Shown piece by piece: positions 22,486 through 27,988 of a stretch of DNA of 27,988 bases. Under the pieces are notes generated by a model that saw only the letters and a list, made by a program, of their open reading frames with translations, searched no databases and was not told the origin of the DNA. The DNA comes from a virus: IMG/VR virus record IMGVR_UViG_3300035701_000218, positions 1 through 27,988 of that record; one strand, given 5' to 3'. A program made the translations under genes and the position numbers. Position 1 is the stretch's first letter, and each line of letters begins with the position of its first letter.

Positions 22486-22876
22486 CCCAACCCCGGAATG
22501 CGATCCGGCGATGCCCACCCTGTGCGCGGCGCCCCTGCGCCTCGGGCAACCGGCGCCCTACGCTGGGCAGCTGCTCAACACGGAGCTGGCCCTGCGCCTC
22601 GGTCAGAAGGCCGACCGCTGCGACGCGTACGTGCGCATCGAGATCGACTATGCCGCGCGCATGGCGCAAGTCCAGCTGGACCTGGAACGCCAGAAGCACC
22701 GCATTGATCTGGACGCGGCGTCGGACACGCTTGCGGCCACGCGGCGCTACTACCAGCAGCAGCTCGACGACTCTCCCTCCCCCTGGCTGGTGGGCGGCCT
22801 GGCCGTTGCCGCGACCGTGGCTGTGACCGTGCTCGCGGTCTGGGCTACCAGTTCACTCGTCCATGCGGTACAATGA
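22439..22876 (+). CDS. Exported membrane-anchored protein, possible spanin partner
   Basis: The 145-residue protein overlaps the preceding gene by 47 bases in another frame. It has a signal-peptide-like N-terminus (MTLLPLLVSLSVLAA, cleavage likely after AA), an exported helical middle (about 60-115, QLDLERQKHRIDLDAASDTL), and a C-terminal membrane helix at about 120-140 (WLVGGLAVAATVAVTVLAVW). The out-of-frame overlap resembles Rz/Rz1, but there is no lipobox Cys, so it is not a standard o-spanin; signal peptide plus C-terminal membrane helix recalls unimolecular spanins. GAGG lies upstream of ATG 22439. Function remains unproven. Confidence 0.6.
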   Translation: MTLLPLLVSLSVLAADPTPECDPAMPTLCAAPLRLGQPAPYAGQLLNTELALRLGQKADRCDAYVRIEIDYAARMAQVQLDLERQKHRIDLDAASDTLAATRRYYQQQLDDSPSPWLVGGLAVAATVAVTVLAVWATSSLVHAVQ

Positions 22877-22882
22877 CCCCCT

Positions 22883-22905
22883 AGTGGCGCTCGGCGGCGC
22901 AAGAC
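22883..22905 (+). promoter_or_regulatory. Repeated element copy 4 (AGTG-N9-GGCGCAAGAC)
   Basis: AGTG is at 22883-22886 and GGCGCAAGAC at 22896-22905. It starts six bases after the stop of the upstream gene and lies seven bases before ATG 22913, or 35 before a TTG with an AGGAGG ribosome site. Confidence 0.6.
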
Positions 22906-22912
22906 CATAGGC

Positions 22913-23323
22913 ATGAACGCGACCACCACAGGAGGCACGCTTGGGGCAAAGAATGGCCAGCGCAGGAACTCGCCGGAGCGCGCCGTTATGGAGTTTGGCA
23001 TGAGCGCGCGCATGGCGGTCGCCGGCTGGTTTGCCGCGTTCATCATGCTCTTGGCATTGGTGTGCGTGGCGGTCATCCTCAGTTCCATGCTGTACGTCGC
23101 GCGCGCCGAGGTGCGCGTGTACGAGGCCGACCGCGACCGGCGGGACATGCACGAGCGCCGGATGGCGGAGTCGCTCAACGACAAGGACATATTGCTGGGC
23201 ACGTGTGACGACACGCTGGCTCGCACGCTTGATCTACTGGAGGCGCCGAAGGGCGCCGTCGCGCAGTTCCTTGAGGCATACCAGAAGCGTCGGGCGGCCT
23301 CGGGGATCGGCGGGCCGAGGTGA
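22913..23323 (+). CDS. Single-pass membrane protein with coiled-coil tail
   Basis: From ATG 22913 the product is 136 residues; this start has no ribosome site. ATG 23000 has GGAG six bases upstream and would give 107 residues, so the shorter form may be correct. A hydrophobic helix (AVAGWFAAFIMLLALVCVAV and beyond, about residues 35-60 of the long form) is followed by a charged coiled coil (AEVRVYEADRDRRDMHERRM). This is another spanin-like or membrane-scaffold shape. A strong AGGAGG at 22930-22935 precedes a TTG-started 20-codon frame (22941-23003) whose stop overlaps ATG 23000, so a leader peptide is possible. Confidence 0.6.
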   Translation: MNATTTGGTLGAKNGQRRNSPERAVMEFGMSARMAVAGWFAAFIMLLALVCVAVILSSMLYVARAEVRVYEADRDRRDMHERRMAESLNDKDILLGTCDDTLARTLDLLEAPKGAVAQFLEAYQKRRAASGIGGPR

Positions 23324-23580
23324 CCGTGGCGGAGCTGCGCGTGCTCGTTGATCCGTATAAGTTTGATCGGCTGCTTAGCGGTTTGTCACCGTTCATCGTC
23401 GTGCCTGTCAGATGCGTCATTGGCGACCACGTGTGCCTATCAGAACTGGACGGCGTCAACGGGGAGACGGGGCGCGAGATCAGGACCGTCGCCTGCGACG
23501 TGTACGCGGGGATGGGCGTTCGCGACGGGTACTACGTGATCGGATTGCACCGCGACCCCAGTGCGTGGGAGCTGGAATGA
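23320..23580 (+). CDS. DUF3850/ASCH-like (PUA-fold) small protein
   Basis: GTG 23320 overlaps the previous stop (GTGA). The 86-residue protein resembles DUF3850-type phage proteins: an N-terminal helix-strand (LRVLVDPYKFDRLLSG), the strand IGDHVCLSELDG near 34-45, TGREIRTVACDVY and the ending GYYVIGLHRDP. The family has a PUA/ASCH-like barrel suited to RNA binding; the role in phages is unknown. It starts a run of tightly overlapped small accessory genes reaching 26312. Confidence 0.65.
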   Translation: MTVAELRVLVDPYKFDRLLSGLSPFIVVPVRCVIGDHVCLSELDGVNGETGREIRTVACDVYAGMGVRDGYYVIGLHRDPSAWELE

Positions 23581-23909
23581 GCCCGCAAGAGGCGTATGAG
23601 GCGCTGAAGGACATCCTCGCCGTATGCGTGGACACCAGGCTCAGCCTCCGTATGCTGCCGTCGTCGCCGTGGACGCTGTTCGTGCCGGCCAGCTCGCTTG
23701 GGTATGTCGAGTGGTGGCATCCTGTGGTGTGGGCGCCGCGCATGCGCGGCCTGTCACATCGGCGACTCATGGTGGGTGAGTTCGTGAACATGCGGCTGAA
23801 GATAGCCGGGGGCGACATAGTGAACGCCATCGGCGCCGGGCAGTACGTCCGGGACAGGTACGTTAATGGGCAGGTGCTCATCGAACGCCGCCCCATGAGG
23901 GGGCCGTGA
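23577..23909 (+). CDS. Phage protein of unknown function
   Basis: ATG 23577 overlaps the previous stop (ATGA). The 110-residue product starts with an acidic helix (SPQEAYEALKDILAVCVD) and continues with a Trp-rich, beta-like region (GYVEWWHPVVW) and basic segments (MRGLSHRRLMVGE, VRDRYVN). There is no membrane segment and no catalytic motif I can name. Context suggests an accessory gene expressed with its neighbours. Confidence 0.7.
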   Translation: MSPQEAYEALKDILAVCVDTRLSLRMLPSSPWTLFVPASSLGYVEWWHPVVWAPRMRGLSHRRLMVGEFVNMRLKIAGGDIVNAIGAGQYVRDRYVNGQVLIERRPMRGP

Positions 23910-24151
23910 TGCTGGTCAAGAGGAGGGTGGTTGTCAAAACGGAGGCTGTGTCGATAGTGGCCGTGATGTTCCAGGCGGCCATGCGATGCGGGGTGTGCCC
24001 GCCCGAGGCCCTCGTCCATGGACCTGTGGAGTATATAGACGGATGCGGCAGCATGATCGTGCTGGGCAAGATAGCCCACCTCATGCTCGGGGCTGGCGGG
24101 CGCTGTGTTGGCCTTACCCCGCAACGCGCATGGCAAAGGACAGCGCAATGA
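23906..24151 (+). CDS. Phage protein of unknown function
   Basis: GTG 23906 overlaps the preceding stop; ATG 23909 is the alternative start. The 81-residue product is mildly hydrophobic with a Cys/Met-rich centre (VMFQAAMRCGVCPPEALVHG) including CxxC, and ends RAWQRTAQ. One weakly hydrophobic segment (SMIVLGKIAHLMLGAGG) is too short and polar for a confident membrane call. The stop overlaps the nuclease start. Coding is supported mainly by the overlaps and by lack of any alternative frame. Confidence 0.6.
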   Translation: MMLVKRRVVVKTEAVSIVAVMFQAAMRCGVCPPEALVHGPVEYIDGCGSMIVLGKIAHLMLGAGGRCVGLTPQRAWQRTAQ

Positions 24152-24915
24152 CAATACGGCGCATATCGCACTCGCGGGCCAAGCGTTGGGTCGGGTGCCG
24201 CCTGTCGTACAGGCTGCACTACGTTGACAAGGTGCCCCCCAAGCAGGTCCAGGCGTTCGACTTCGGCAAGGCGCTGCACTCCACGCTCGAGGTGCTGATG
24301 CGTGACGCCGCCCGTTTAGCGGACGACACCGATCGCCCCGTGGTACTGGACAAGGACCGGGCCGTTGGATTGTGCCTGGAGGCGTGCGCCAGGCTGGGCG
24401 TCACCGGCGCGTACGACGTGGCCAGCGCGATCGAGATGACGAAGTGGTTTGTGGAGGACCAGGAGACGGTAGAGCCGGAGACGCTGTTGGGGGTAGAGCG
24501 CGAGTTCCTGCTCCCCTTGGCCAATGGCGTGGCCTTGCAGGGTGTCATCGACCGCCTGGACGTGGGGCCGCGAGGCGATTGGGTGGAGGTGTACGACTAC
24601 AAGACCAACAAACGCTTGTACACGGACGATGAGCTGGCGGACGACCTGCAGCTGACGCTGTATGCGGCGGCGGCCGAGCGATGGTGGCCTCGTCGGGACG
24701 TGCGGCTACACTATTGGATGCTGCGTCACCGGCAGTGCCAGCACGTGGTCAGGTCCCCCATGGAGATCGAGCGCGCGCTGGCGTACATGGCCGAGGTGGC
24801 GAACCAGATCAACTCGGCCGCTGAGTACCCCGCCATGCCCAACAAGTGGTGCGAATGGTGCGATCACCTTCACCAATGCCCAGAGATGGGGCCAATGTAC
24901 GGGGAGTACCGATGA
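24148..24915 (+). CDS. PD-(D/E)XK nuclease with Cys cluster (Cas4/AddB-like exonuclease)
   Basis: ATG 24148 (ATGA overlap, AAAGGA seven bases upstream) is preferred to ATG 24130. In the 255-residue protein D135 (GVIDRLDV) and D150-Y-K152 (VYDYKT) form the PD-(D/E)XK core, and the Q-rich helix ADDLQLTLYAAAAE follows as in RecB/AddB/Cas4 nucleases. C17 together with C235, C238 and C244 (CEWC-x5-C) matches the split four-Cys iron-sulfur cluster of AddB and Cas4. It likely degrades or trims DNA ends, helping recombination or host DNA breakdown. No CRISPR array or Cas1 is nearby, so a phage recombination role is more likely than spacer acquisition. Confidence 0.92.
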   Translation: MTIRRISHSRAKRWVGCRLSYRLHYVDKVPPKQVQAFDFGKALHSTLEVLMRDAARLADDTDRPVVLDKDRAVGLCLEACARLGVTGAYDVASAIEMTKWFVEDQETVEPETLLGVEREFLLPLANGVALQGVIDRLDVGPRGDWVEVYDYKTNKRLYTDDELADDLQLTLYAAAAERWWPRRDVRLHYWMLRHRQCQHVVRSPMEIERALAYMAEVANQINSAAEYPAMPNKWCEWCDHLHQCPEMGPMYGEYR

Positions 24916-25136
24916 GCAGCCAGAACAGCAGATCGCATGAGTGGACGACCGGGGCCGGATGCAGGACGGCGGCGGCGCGCGCCCTTGACACGGGCGTGGA
25001 GTTCGCCGTTGTGCGCCTGCCTTGGGGGAGGTACACTTGGGGCACCGACGAGGACGCCCACATATTACGCAAGGGCGCGGTCATGGGGCGGTTCCGCGTG
25101 GTTGGTGACGGGCTATCAACGGGGGTGCTGCGATGA
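24912..25136 (+). CDS. Small phage protein of unknown function
   Basis: ATG 24912 overlaps the nuclease stop (ATGA). The 74-residue product begins with a Ser/Arg-rich segment and has a helical middle (CRTAAARALDTGVEFAVVRL) and aromatic strand residues (WGRYTWGTDED). No motif identifies a family. The stop overlaps the next start, indicating coupled expression. Supported by overlaps and open frame only. Confidence 0.65.
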   Translation: MSSQNSRSHEWTTGAGCRTAAARALDTGVEFAVVRLPWGRYTWGTDEDAHILRKGAVMGRFRVVGDGLSTGVLR

Positions 25137-25369
25137 GGAACGACGGGTGGCATGGCATGACGGCTGAGCAGTTCGCGGTGAGGTATTGCAGGGCAATCGG
25201 CATGACCATGCTTGACCTCGAGCGCCTGCGCATGGGTCCGGTGCCGTGCGCCTGCGGCGACCGCGATTGCCCCGGATGGCGCATGGAGCGGGCCGTGTCA
25301 GACGCACCCCACGAAGGGTACAACATAGGCGCGCTGGCCGGCGCCAAGGAGAGCGGCGATGTTCGGTGA
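25133..25369 (+). CDS. Small protein with Cys motif
   Basis: ATG 25133 overlaps the preceding stop. The 78-residue product starts with a helix (MTAEQFAVRYCRAIGMTMLD) and has a compact CACGDRDCPGW at about 39-49, two Cys pairs that could hold a metal, then a polar tail. Such short Cys-motif proteins are frequent in phage accessory blocks and bind metal or nucleic acid; a role cannot be assigned. It overlaps the next gene by eleven bases. Confidence 0.65.
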   Translation: MRNDGWHGMTAEQFAVRYCRAIGMTMLDLERLRMGPVPCACGDRDCPGWRMERAVSDAPHEGYNIGALAGAKESGDVR

Positions 25370-25811
25370 CGAGAACAGGCGGACGGACTGGTTCAAGCAC
25401 GGGCAGTCCATGCCGGTGCCCATTGACGTCATGCAGCGGGTTCAGCAGCGCCTCATCGGCGAGCTGATGGGTAGCGAGGTGTGGGGAGTCGATGGCGAGG
25501 CTGTTCGCAACGAGATCGGCGACGACGAGTTCGAGGGCGGCGGCAACCATGCGCGGTACCTATACATCCCGGCCGGCCAGATATGGATCGAGTGGTGCCT
25601 GCCCATGCACGCTTGGCCGCCGCTGATTCTTCATGAGTACGTGGAGCAGTATGCCATGACCATGCTCGGCCTGAACTACGAGCAGGCGCACAACCGTGCC
25701 CGCATCTGCGAGCGCAACTTCCGGGCGGCCGACCGCGAGAGGTTCCGCTGCGCCAGCACCCAGGATGTGCTGGCTTTGGCGGCCCGCGAGCTGCCAAACT
25801 GTCTGGGGTAA
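25359..25811 (+). CDS. Protein with HExxE motif, possible metallopeptidase-like
   Basis: The 150-residue protein starts at ATG 25359. Residues 92-96 read HEYVE inside a helix (PLILHEYVEQYAMTMLGLNY), with a further His at 111 (QAHNRARICE). This resembles gluzincin-type or gene-adjacent HExxE/H motifs but lacks the second His of HExxH, so catalysis is uncertain. The region before is beta-like with Trp and Tyr (ARYLYIPAGQIWIEW). There is no signal peptide. Function unknown; possible substrates or partners cannot be inferred. It ends before a 28-base gap and the next gene. Confidence 0.7.
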   Translation: MFGDENRRTDWFKHGQSMPVPIDVMQRVQQRLIGELMGSEVWGVDGEAVRNEIGDDEFEGGGNHARYLYIPAGQIWIEWCLPMHAWPPLILHEYVEQYAMTMLGLNYEQAHNRARICERNFRAADRERFRCASTQDVLALAARELPNCLG

Positions 25812-25839
25812 CACAACAGCAGTGATGAAGGAGGGTAAG

Positions 25840-26067
25840 ATGGCCACGAAGCGCAAGACGGAGAGGCCCATCAATGCACAGATCACCCGCCTGGGTCGGA
25901 TGGCGCTACGCCTGACAGAGGTGAAGGCGCAGCGTGACAAGTTGATGGCCGCCGTGGGTCATTGGCTTGATTGCCCATGCGACAGCGGCTGTCCAGATTG
26001 CACCAGCGAGCTGGTTGAGGCATTCATTGCCGTGGCTGATGAATGTGCGGCTGACAAGGTAGCATGA
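25840..26067 (+). CDS. Small Cys-motif coiled-coil protein
   Basis: ATG 25840 has a strong AAGGAGGGTAAG upstream. The 75-residue product has a basic N-terminus (MATKRKTERPINAQ), a helix (LGRMALRLTEVKAQRDKLMA) and a Cys cluster CPCDSGCPDC near 45-54 that could bind a metal. It ends in an acidic helix. No family is recognised. Its stop overlaps the next start (ATGA). Confidence 0.7.
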   Translation: MATKRKTERPINAQITRLGRMALRLTEVKAQRDKLMAAVGHWLDCPCDSGCPDCTSELVEAFIAVADECAADKVA

Positions 26068-26312
26068 CGCCACTTATCCCGTCGCATGATGCCGTTCAGA
26101 AGCAGGCGTGCTACTCGTGCCAGGCGCTCTCGCCTCGGGGCCAAGCAACCTGCGGCATGTGCGGTCATTACGTGCCGGACAACGGCGCCGGGTGCTCCGG
26201 GACGTGCGTTCGCCAGGAATGCGCCGATGGGATGGTGAAGAGCTACCGGGTCAGGACCACCTGCGCCCATGCGGCGTGCGACAGCATCTACCCGCACGCG
26301 ATCGGGTGGTGA
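26064..26312 (+). CDS. Cys-rich zinc-ribbon-like protein
   Basis: ATG 26064 overlaps the previous stop. The 82-residue product carries nine Cys in pairs: CYSC (16-19), CGMC (30-33), CSGTC (44-48), then ECADG, TCAHAAC. The first two pairs form a zinc ribbon; the rest may form a second metal site. Such proteins may bind DNA, RNA or another protein; no family is certain. It is the last gene before a 221-base gap with repeats. Confidence 0.7.
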   Translation: MTPLIPSHDAVQKQACYSCQALSPRGQATCGMCGHYVPDNGAGCSGTCVRQECADGMVKSYRVRTTCAHAACDSIYPHAIGW

Positions 26313-26316
26313 CGTA

Positions 26317-26474
26317 GCATAACCGCCACTTCTCGCGGTCAAGGCACTGCATAAACGGCCCCTCAACACCGCCGGCCAAGCGTAAACCGCAGGCAGCCAC
26401 GTCCCAAATGCTACCCGTTATGCGCGCTTCGAGCGTAAACGTGCCCCATTGCGTACCTCCTGCGCATAATCTGG
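26317..26474 (+). repeat. Phased array of GCRTAAMCG-type repeats upstream of terminase-like gene
   Basis: Direct copies are GCATAACCGCC (26317), GCATAAACGGCC (26349), GCGTAAACCGC (26380), GCGTAAACGTG (26433) and GCATAATCTGG (26464, weakest). Start-to-start distances are 32, 31, 53 and 31 bases, near three or five helical turns, so all face the same side. One inverted copy, GCATAACGG on the minus strand, lies at 26415-26423. The gap 26313-26533 holds no credible gene besides this array. Confidence 0.6.
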
Positions 26475-26533
26475 CGCTTGCGCCGGCCCCGCGCTTGCGC
26501 TACCATTGCCAATGGGGAGCAGGAGTCGACACG

Positions 26534-27367
26534 ATGGGCAAGCGAGCGATCACACGCGAGTTCTGGGACAAGCTGGTAGCGGCTGCGAGGCAGACGCCGG
26601 GGATCATCAGGACCATGGCGCGCGCGGCCGGCTGCGATCCGCGCACGGCCAAGCTGGCGTGGGAGCTGGGGCTGAACTACGGGCCGAAGGAGTTCCGCAG
26701 GCCCATCAGGGACATCATCGCCGAGGAGCAACAGGTGGCCCGCGCCCTCCTGCAGGAGCAGGCGGAGGAGGCGTCGCGCCTGGCGGCCTCGGCCGAGGCC
26801 AAGCGCCGCGCCGAGATAGCCGAGAAGGACCGCAGGGACCGCACCGAGAGCCGCGTGCAGGAAGCTGGCATGGTGCGCGCCGCAAGGGGCAACCTGCTGG
26901 GCGTCTACGCCATGACCGCGCCCATCAGCCAGAAGATGGCGCGCCTGGGGCAGAACGTGGCGGCCACGCTGGAGACGCTGACCGGCCTGGACGGCGCCAC
27001 CGGCAAGCCGCGCCAGCTGACCTTCCCAGAGATGGCCATGGTCATGCGCATGATGAGCACGTACACCACGTGCCTGCGCCAGCTCAACGAGGCCGGCAGC
27101 AAGTCCATGGAGATGGAGCGCCTGCTGCTGGGCGAGCCGCAGCGCATAGTCGGCGTGCAGGTGGAGGCGCTGTCCATGGACGAGGCCGAGCGCCGCGCGC
27201 GCATGGCAGTCGACGCCCTCTCGCGCCTCCGCTCCAGGGGCCTCGTCATCGACGCCCGCGCGGAGCCCGCCCCCCTCGCGCAGCTCCCCGCCCGCAGCCC
27301 CGCCGGCGACGACCCCGCAACCGCCGGCCAGCCGGAGCCCATCCGGCGCACCGGCACCGGGGGCTGA
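26534..27367 (+). CDS. Putative terminase small subunit-like DNA-binding protein
   Basis: ATG 26534 with AGGAG nine bases upstream is preferred to the far upstream ATG 26408, which lies inside the repeat array. The 277-residue protein starts with a helix-turn-helix (DKLVAAARQTPGIIRTMARA, then GCDPRTAKLAWELG), then a very charged coiled coil (about 65-125) and a helical domain with MAMVMRMMSTYTTCLRQL. It ends in a disordered Pro/Ala-rich tail. This fits a small terminase: N-terminal DNA binding, oligomerising helices, disordered tail, gene near its own binding site. No large terminase gene is visible in the window, so a general DNA-binding scaffold is possible. Confidence 0.5.
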   Translation: MGKRAITREFWDKLVAAARQTPGIIRTMARAAGCDPRTAKLAWELGLNYGPKEFRRPIRDIIAEEQQVARALLQEQAEEASRLAASAEAKRRAEIAEKDRRDRTESRVQEAGMVRAARGNLLGVYAMTAPISQKMARLGQNVAATLETLTGLDGATGKPRQLTFPEMAMVMRMMSTYTTCLRQLNEAGSKSMEMERLLLGEPQRIVGVQVEALSMDEAERRARMAVDALSRLRSRGLVIDARAEPAPLAQLPARSPAGDDPATAGQPEPIRRTGTGG

Positions 27368-27369
27368 CC

Positions 27370-27759
27370 TTGCCCGGCAGGCGGATATGCTCCGACGAGC
27401 GCGGCCCCAGGACCTGGCGGGCCCACCTGCGCATGCTGCTGGAGGAGCGCCCCGGCTTCAGGGAGGCATTCGGCGCGCACCGCGCCGCCCTCCTCGCCAC
27501 GCCGGGCAGGGAGTCGGTGGGCGGCGCCCGCAACCCATGCCAGTTCCCGCCGGACCTGGCCGACGAGCTGTCCTACTACGTGGCCTGCCGCAGGTGCCGC
27601 GTGGCCCCCATACCGTCCGAGCAGGCGGCCGTGTGCGTCATCTGCTGCCGCGTCCACCGCCTGGGGGGCAACCGCAAGACCCTCTGCCGGAACCTCGGCG
27701 GCTGGGCCCACGTGGCCTGCCTCGACGACTACGCCCGCGCCAGGGACGCCGCGCAATAG
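27370..27759 (+). CDS. Cys/His-rich zinc-finger protein
   Basis: The best start is TTG 27370, two bases after the preceding stop; no strong ribosome site is visible, and ATG 27433 is an alternative. The 129-residue product has a basic helical first half (RTWRAHLRMLLEERPGFREA) and a C-terminal metal-binding region: CRRC, CVICC, CRN and HVAC, the spacing of a treble-clef or RING-like double zinc site. It may bind DNA or protein. No family is certain. Its frame continues from the long shadow frame of the upstream gene, but this stretch has the residue pattern of a real protein. Confidence 0.6.
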   Translation: MPGRRICSDERGPRTWRAHLRMLLEERPGFREAFGAHRAALLATPGRESVGGARNPCQFPPDLADELSYYVACRRCRVAPIPSEQAAVCVICCRVHRLGGNRKTLCRNLGGWAHVACLDDYARARDAAQ

Positions 27760-27850
27760 CAGCGCGCCGCCCCATGTACACACCGGAACGCAAACCAGCG
27801 CGGCGCCTGGCGTCTTACCTTGGAGGTGGGCGGGGGCGCTCGCGAGCCCT

Positions 27851-27871
27851 CGGGGCGCGCCGCGCGCCCCG
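27851..27871 (+). other. Strong GC stem-loop
   Basis: CGGGGCGCG (27851-27859) pairs exactly with CGCGCCCCG (27863-27871) around the loop CCG. No T-tract follows, so it is not a standard terminator; it ends two bases before ATG 27874, where it would hinder initiation. Confidence 0.5.
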
Positions 27872-27873
27872 CT

Positions 27874-27988
27874 ATGAAACCCCTCGCCGCCGGCCTGGGT
27901 GCCCAGCGCGCGTCGCCGCTGTCCCGTGCCGGGGTGATCGCGCCACGGCCCATACCGCAGGTCGAGCGCGCCCGCGCGCGCGGCTGCG
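27874..27988 (+). CDS. Possible start of a further gene, cut by window end
   Basis: From ATG 27874 the frame stays open for 38 codons to the window edge (MKPLAAGLGAQRASPLSRAG and on). The residues are Arg/Pro/Ala-rich and uninformative. There is no ribosome site, and a strong stem-loop ends two bases before the ATG. The preceding 114 bases (27760-27873) hold no convincing gene. The true start may lie elsewhere. Confidence 0.25.
   Translation, partial: MKPLAAGLGAQRASPLSRAGVIAPRPIPQVERARARGC

Noticed and set aside
24148-24915. Cas4 of a phage CRISPR system
   Set aside because: The nuclease has Cas4/AddB-like Cys and PD-(D/E)XK motifs, but no Cas1, Cas2 or repeat-spacer array is present in the window.
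26408-26533. N-terminal extension of the terminase-like protein
   Set aside because: It would run through the phased repeats; the ATG at 26534 has a good ribosome site and begins a recognisable HTH region.
27851-27871. Intrinsic terminator
   Set aside because: Strong stem but no T-tract downstream.
1-27988. tRNA genes
   Set aside because: No cloverleaf with T-loop and acceptor stem was found by eye; a covariance search would be needed to exclude them fully.

Overview
This window reads as a stretch of a GC-rich, double-stranded DNA tailed phage (or a prophage of one). Every convincing gene lies on the + strand. Genes are packed with 4-base start/stop overlaps (ATGA or GTGA), and most carry good Shine-Dalgarno sites. 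The gene set is that of a phage with its own replisome: SF2 helicase, initiator, DnaB-like helicase, primase, family A DNA polymerase, gp32-like ssDNA-binding protein, UvsX-like recombinase and an SbcD/SbcC pair. Holin-like and spanin-like membrane proteins and sigma70-like promoters favour a Gram-negative host. The host cannot be named from the sequence, and I see no integrase, tRNA or CRISPR array.

Layout. Positions 1-2020: end of a VWA-domain protein, an unknown protein and a small sigma-factor-like protein. 2020-3801: a promoter inside a long palindrome, a small HTH protein and an SF2 helicase. 3802-8426: a 5' region with crossing inverted repeats, a lambda-O-like initiator gene with an internal iteron pair next to an AT-rich patch (candidate origin), the replicative helicase, a small protein, a zinc-finger/TOPRIM primase and a 40-residue HTH peptide. 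8430-12434: two unknown proteins and a UDG-like/exonuclease/polymerase fusion. 12437-16000: coiled-coil protein, gp32-like SSB, UvsX-like recombinase, MT-A70 methyltransferase, a tiny membrane protein and a zinc-finger protein. 16004-19754: MazG-like domain, small proteins, SbcD, a small membrane protein and SbcC. 19759-21771: a promoter followed by ParB-like, Vsr-like and C5-cytosine methyltransferase genes. 21794-23323: probable lysis or membrane cassette. 23320-26312: small accessory proteins and an iron-sulfur PD-(D/E)XK nuclease. 26313-27988: a helically phased repeat array before a possible small terminase gene, a zinc-finger protein and the start of another reading frame.

The most interesting non-coding signals are: a 23-base element (AGTG-N9-GGCGCAAGAC) found four times at gene-block boundaries, a candidate family of phage-specific promoters or regulatory sites; the candidate origin inside the initiator gene; the palindrome/promoter at 2020-2066; the crossing inverted repeats at 3868-3990; and the phased repeats at 26317-26474. 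Protein-level oddities are a UDG-like domain without its usual catalytic motifs fused to the polymerase, a nine-residue motif shared by the initiator and the replicative helicase, and a small gene split by an in-frame TGA.
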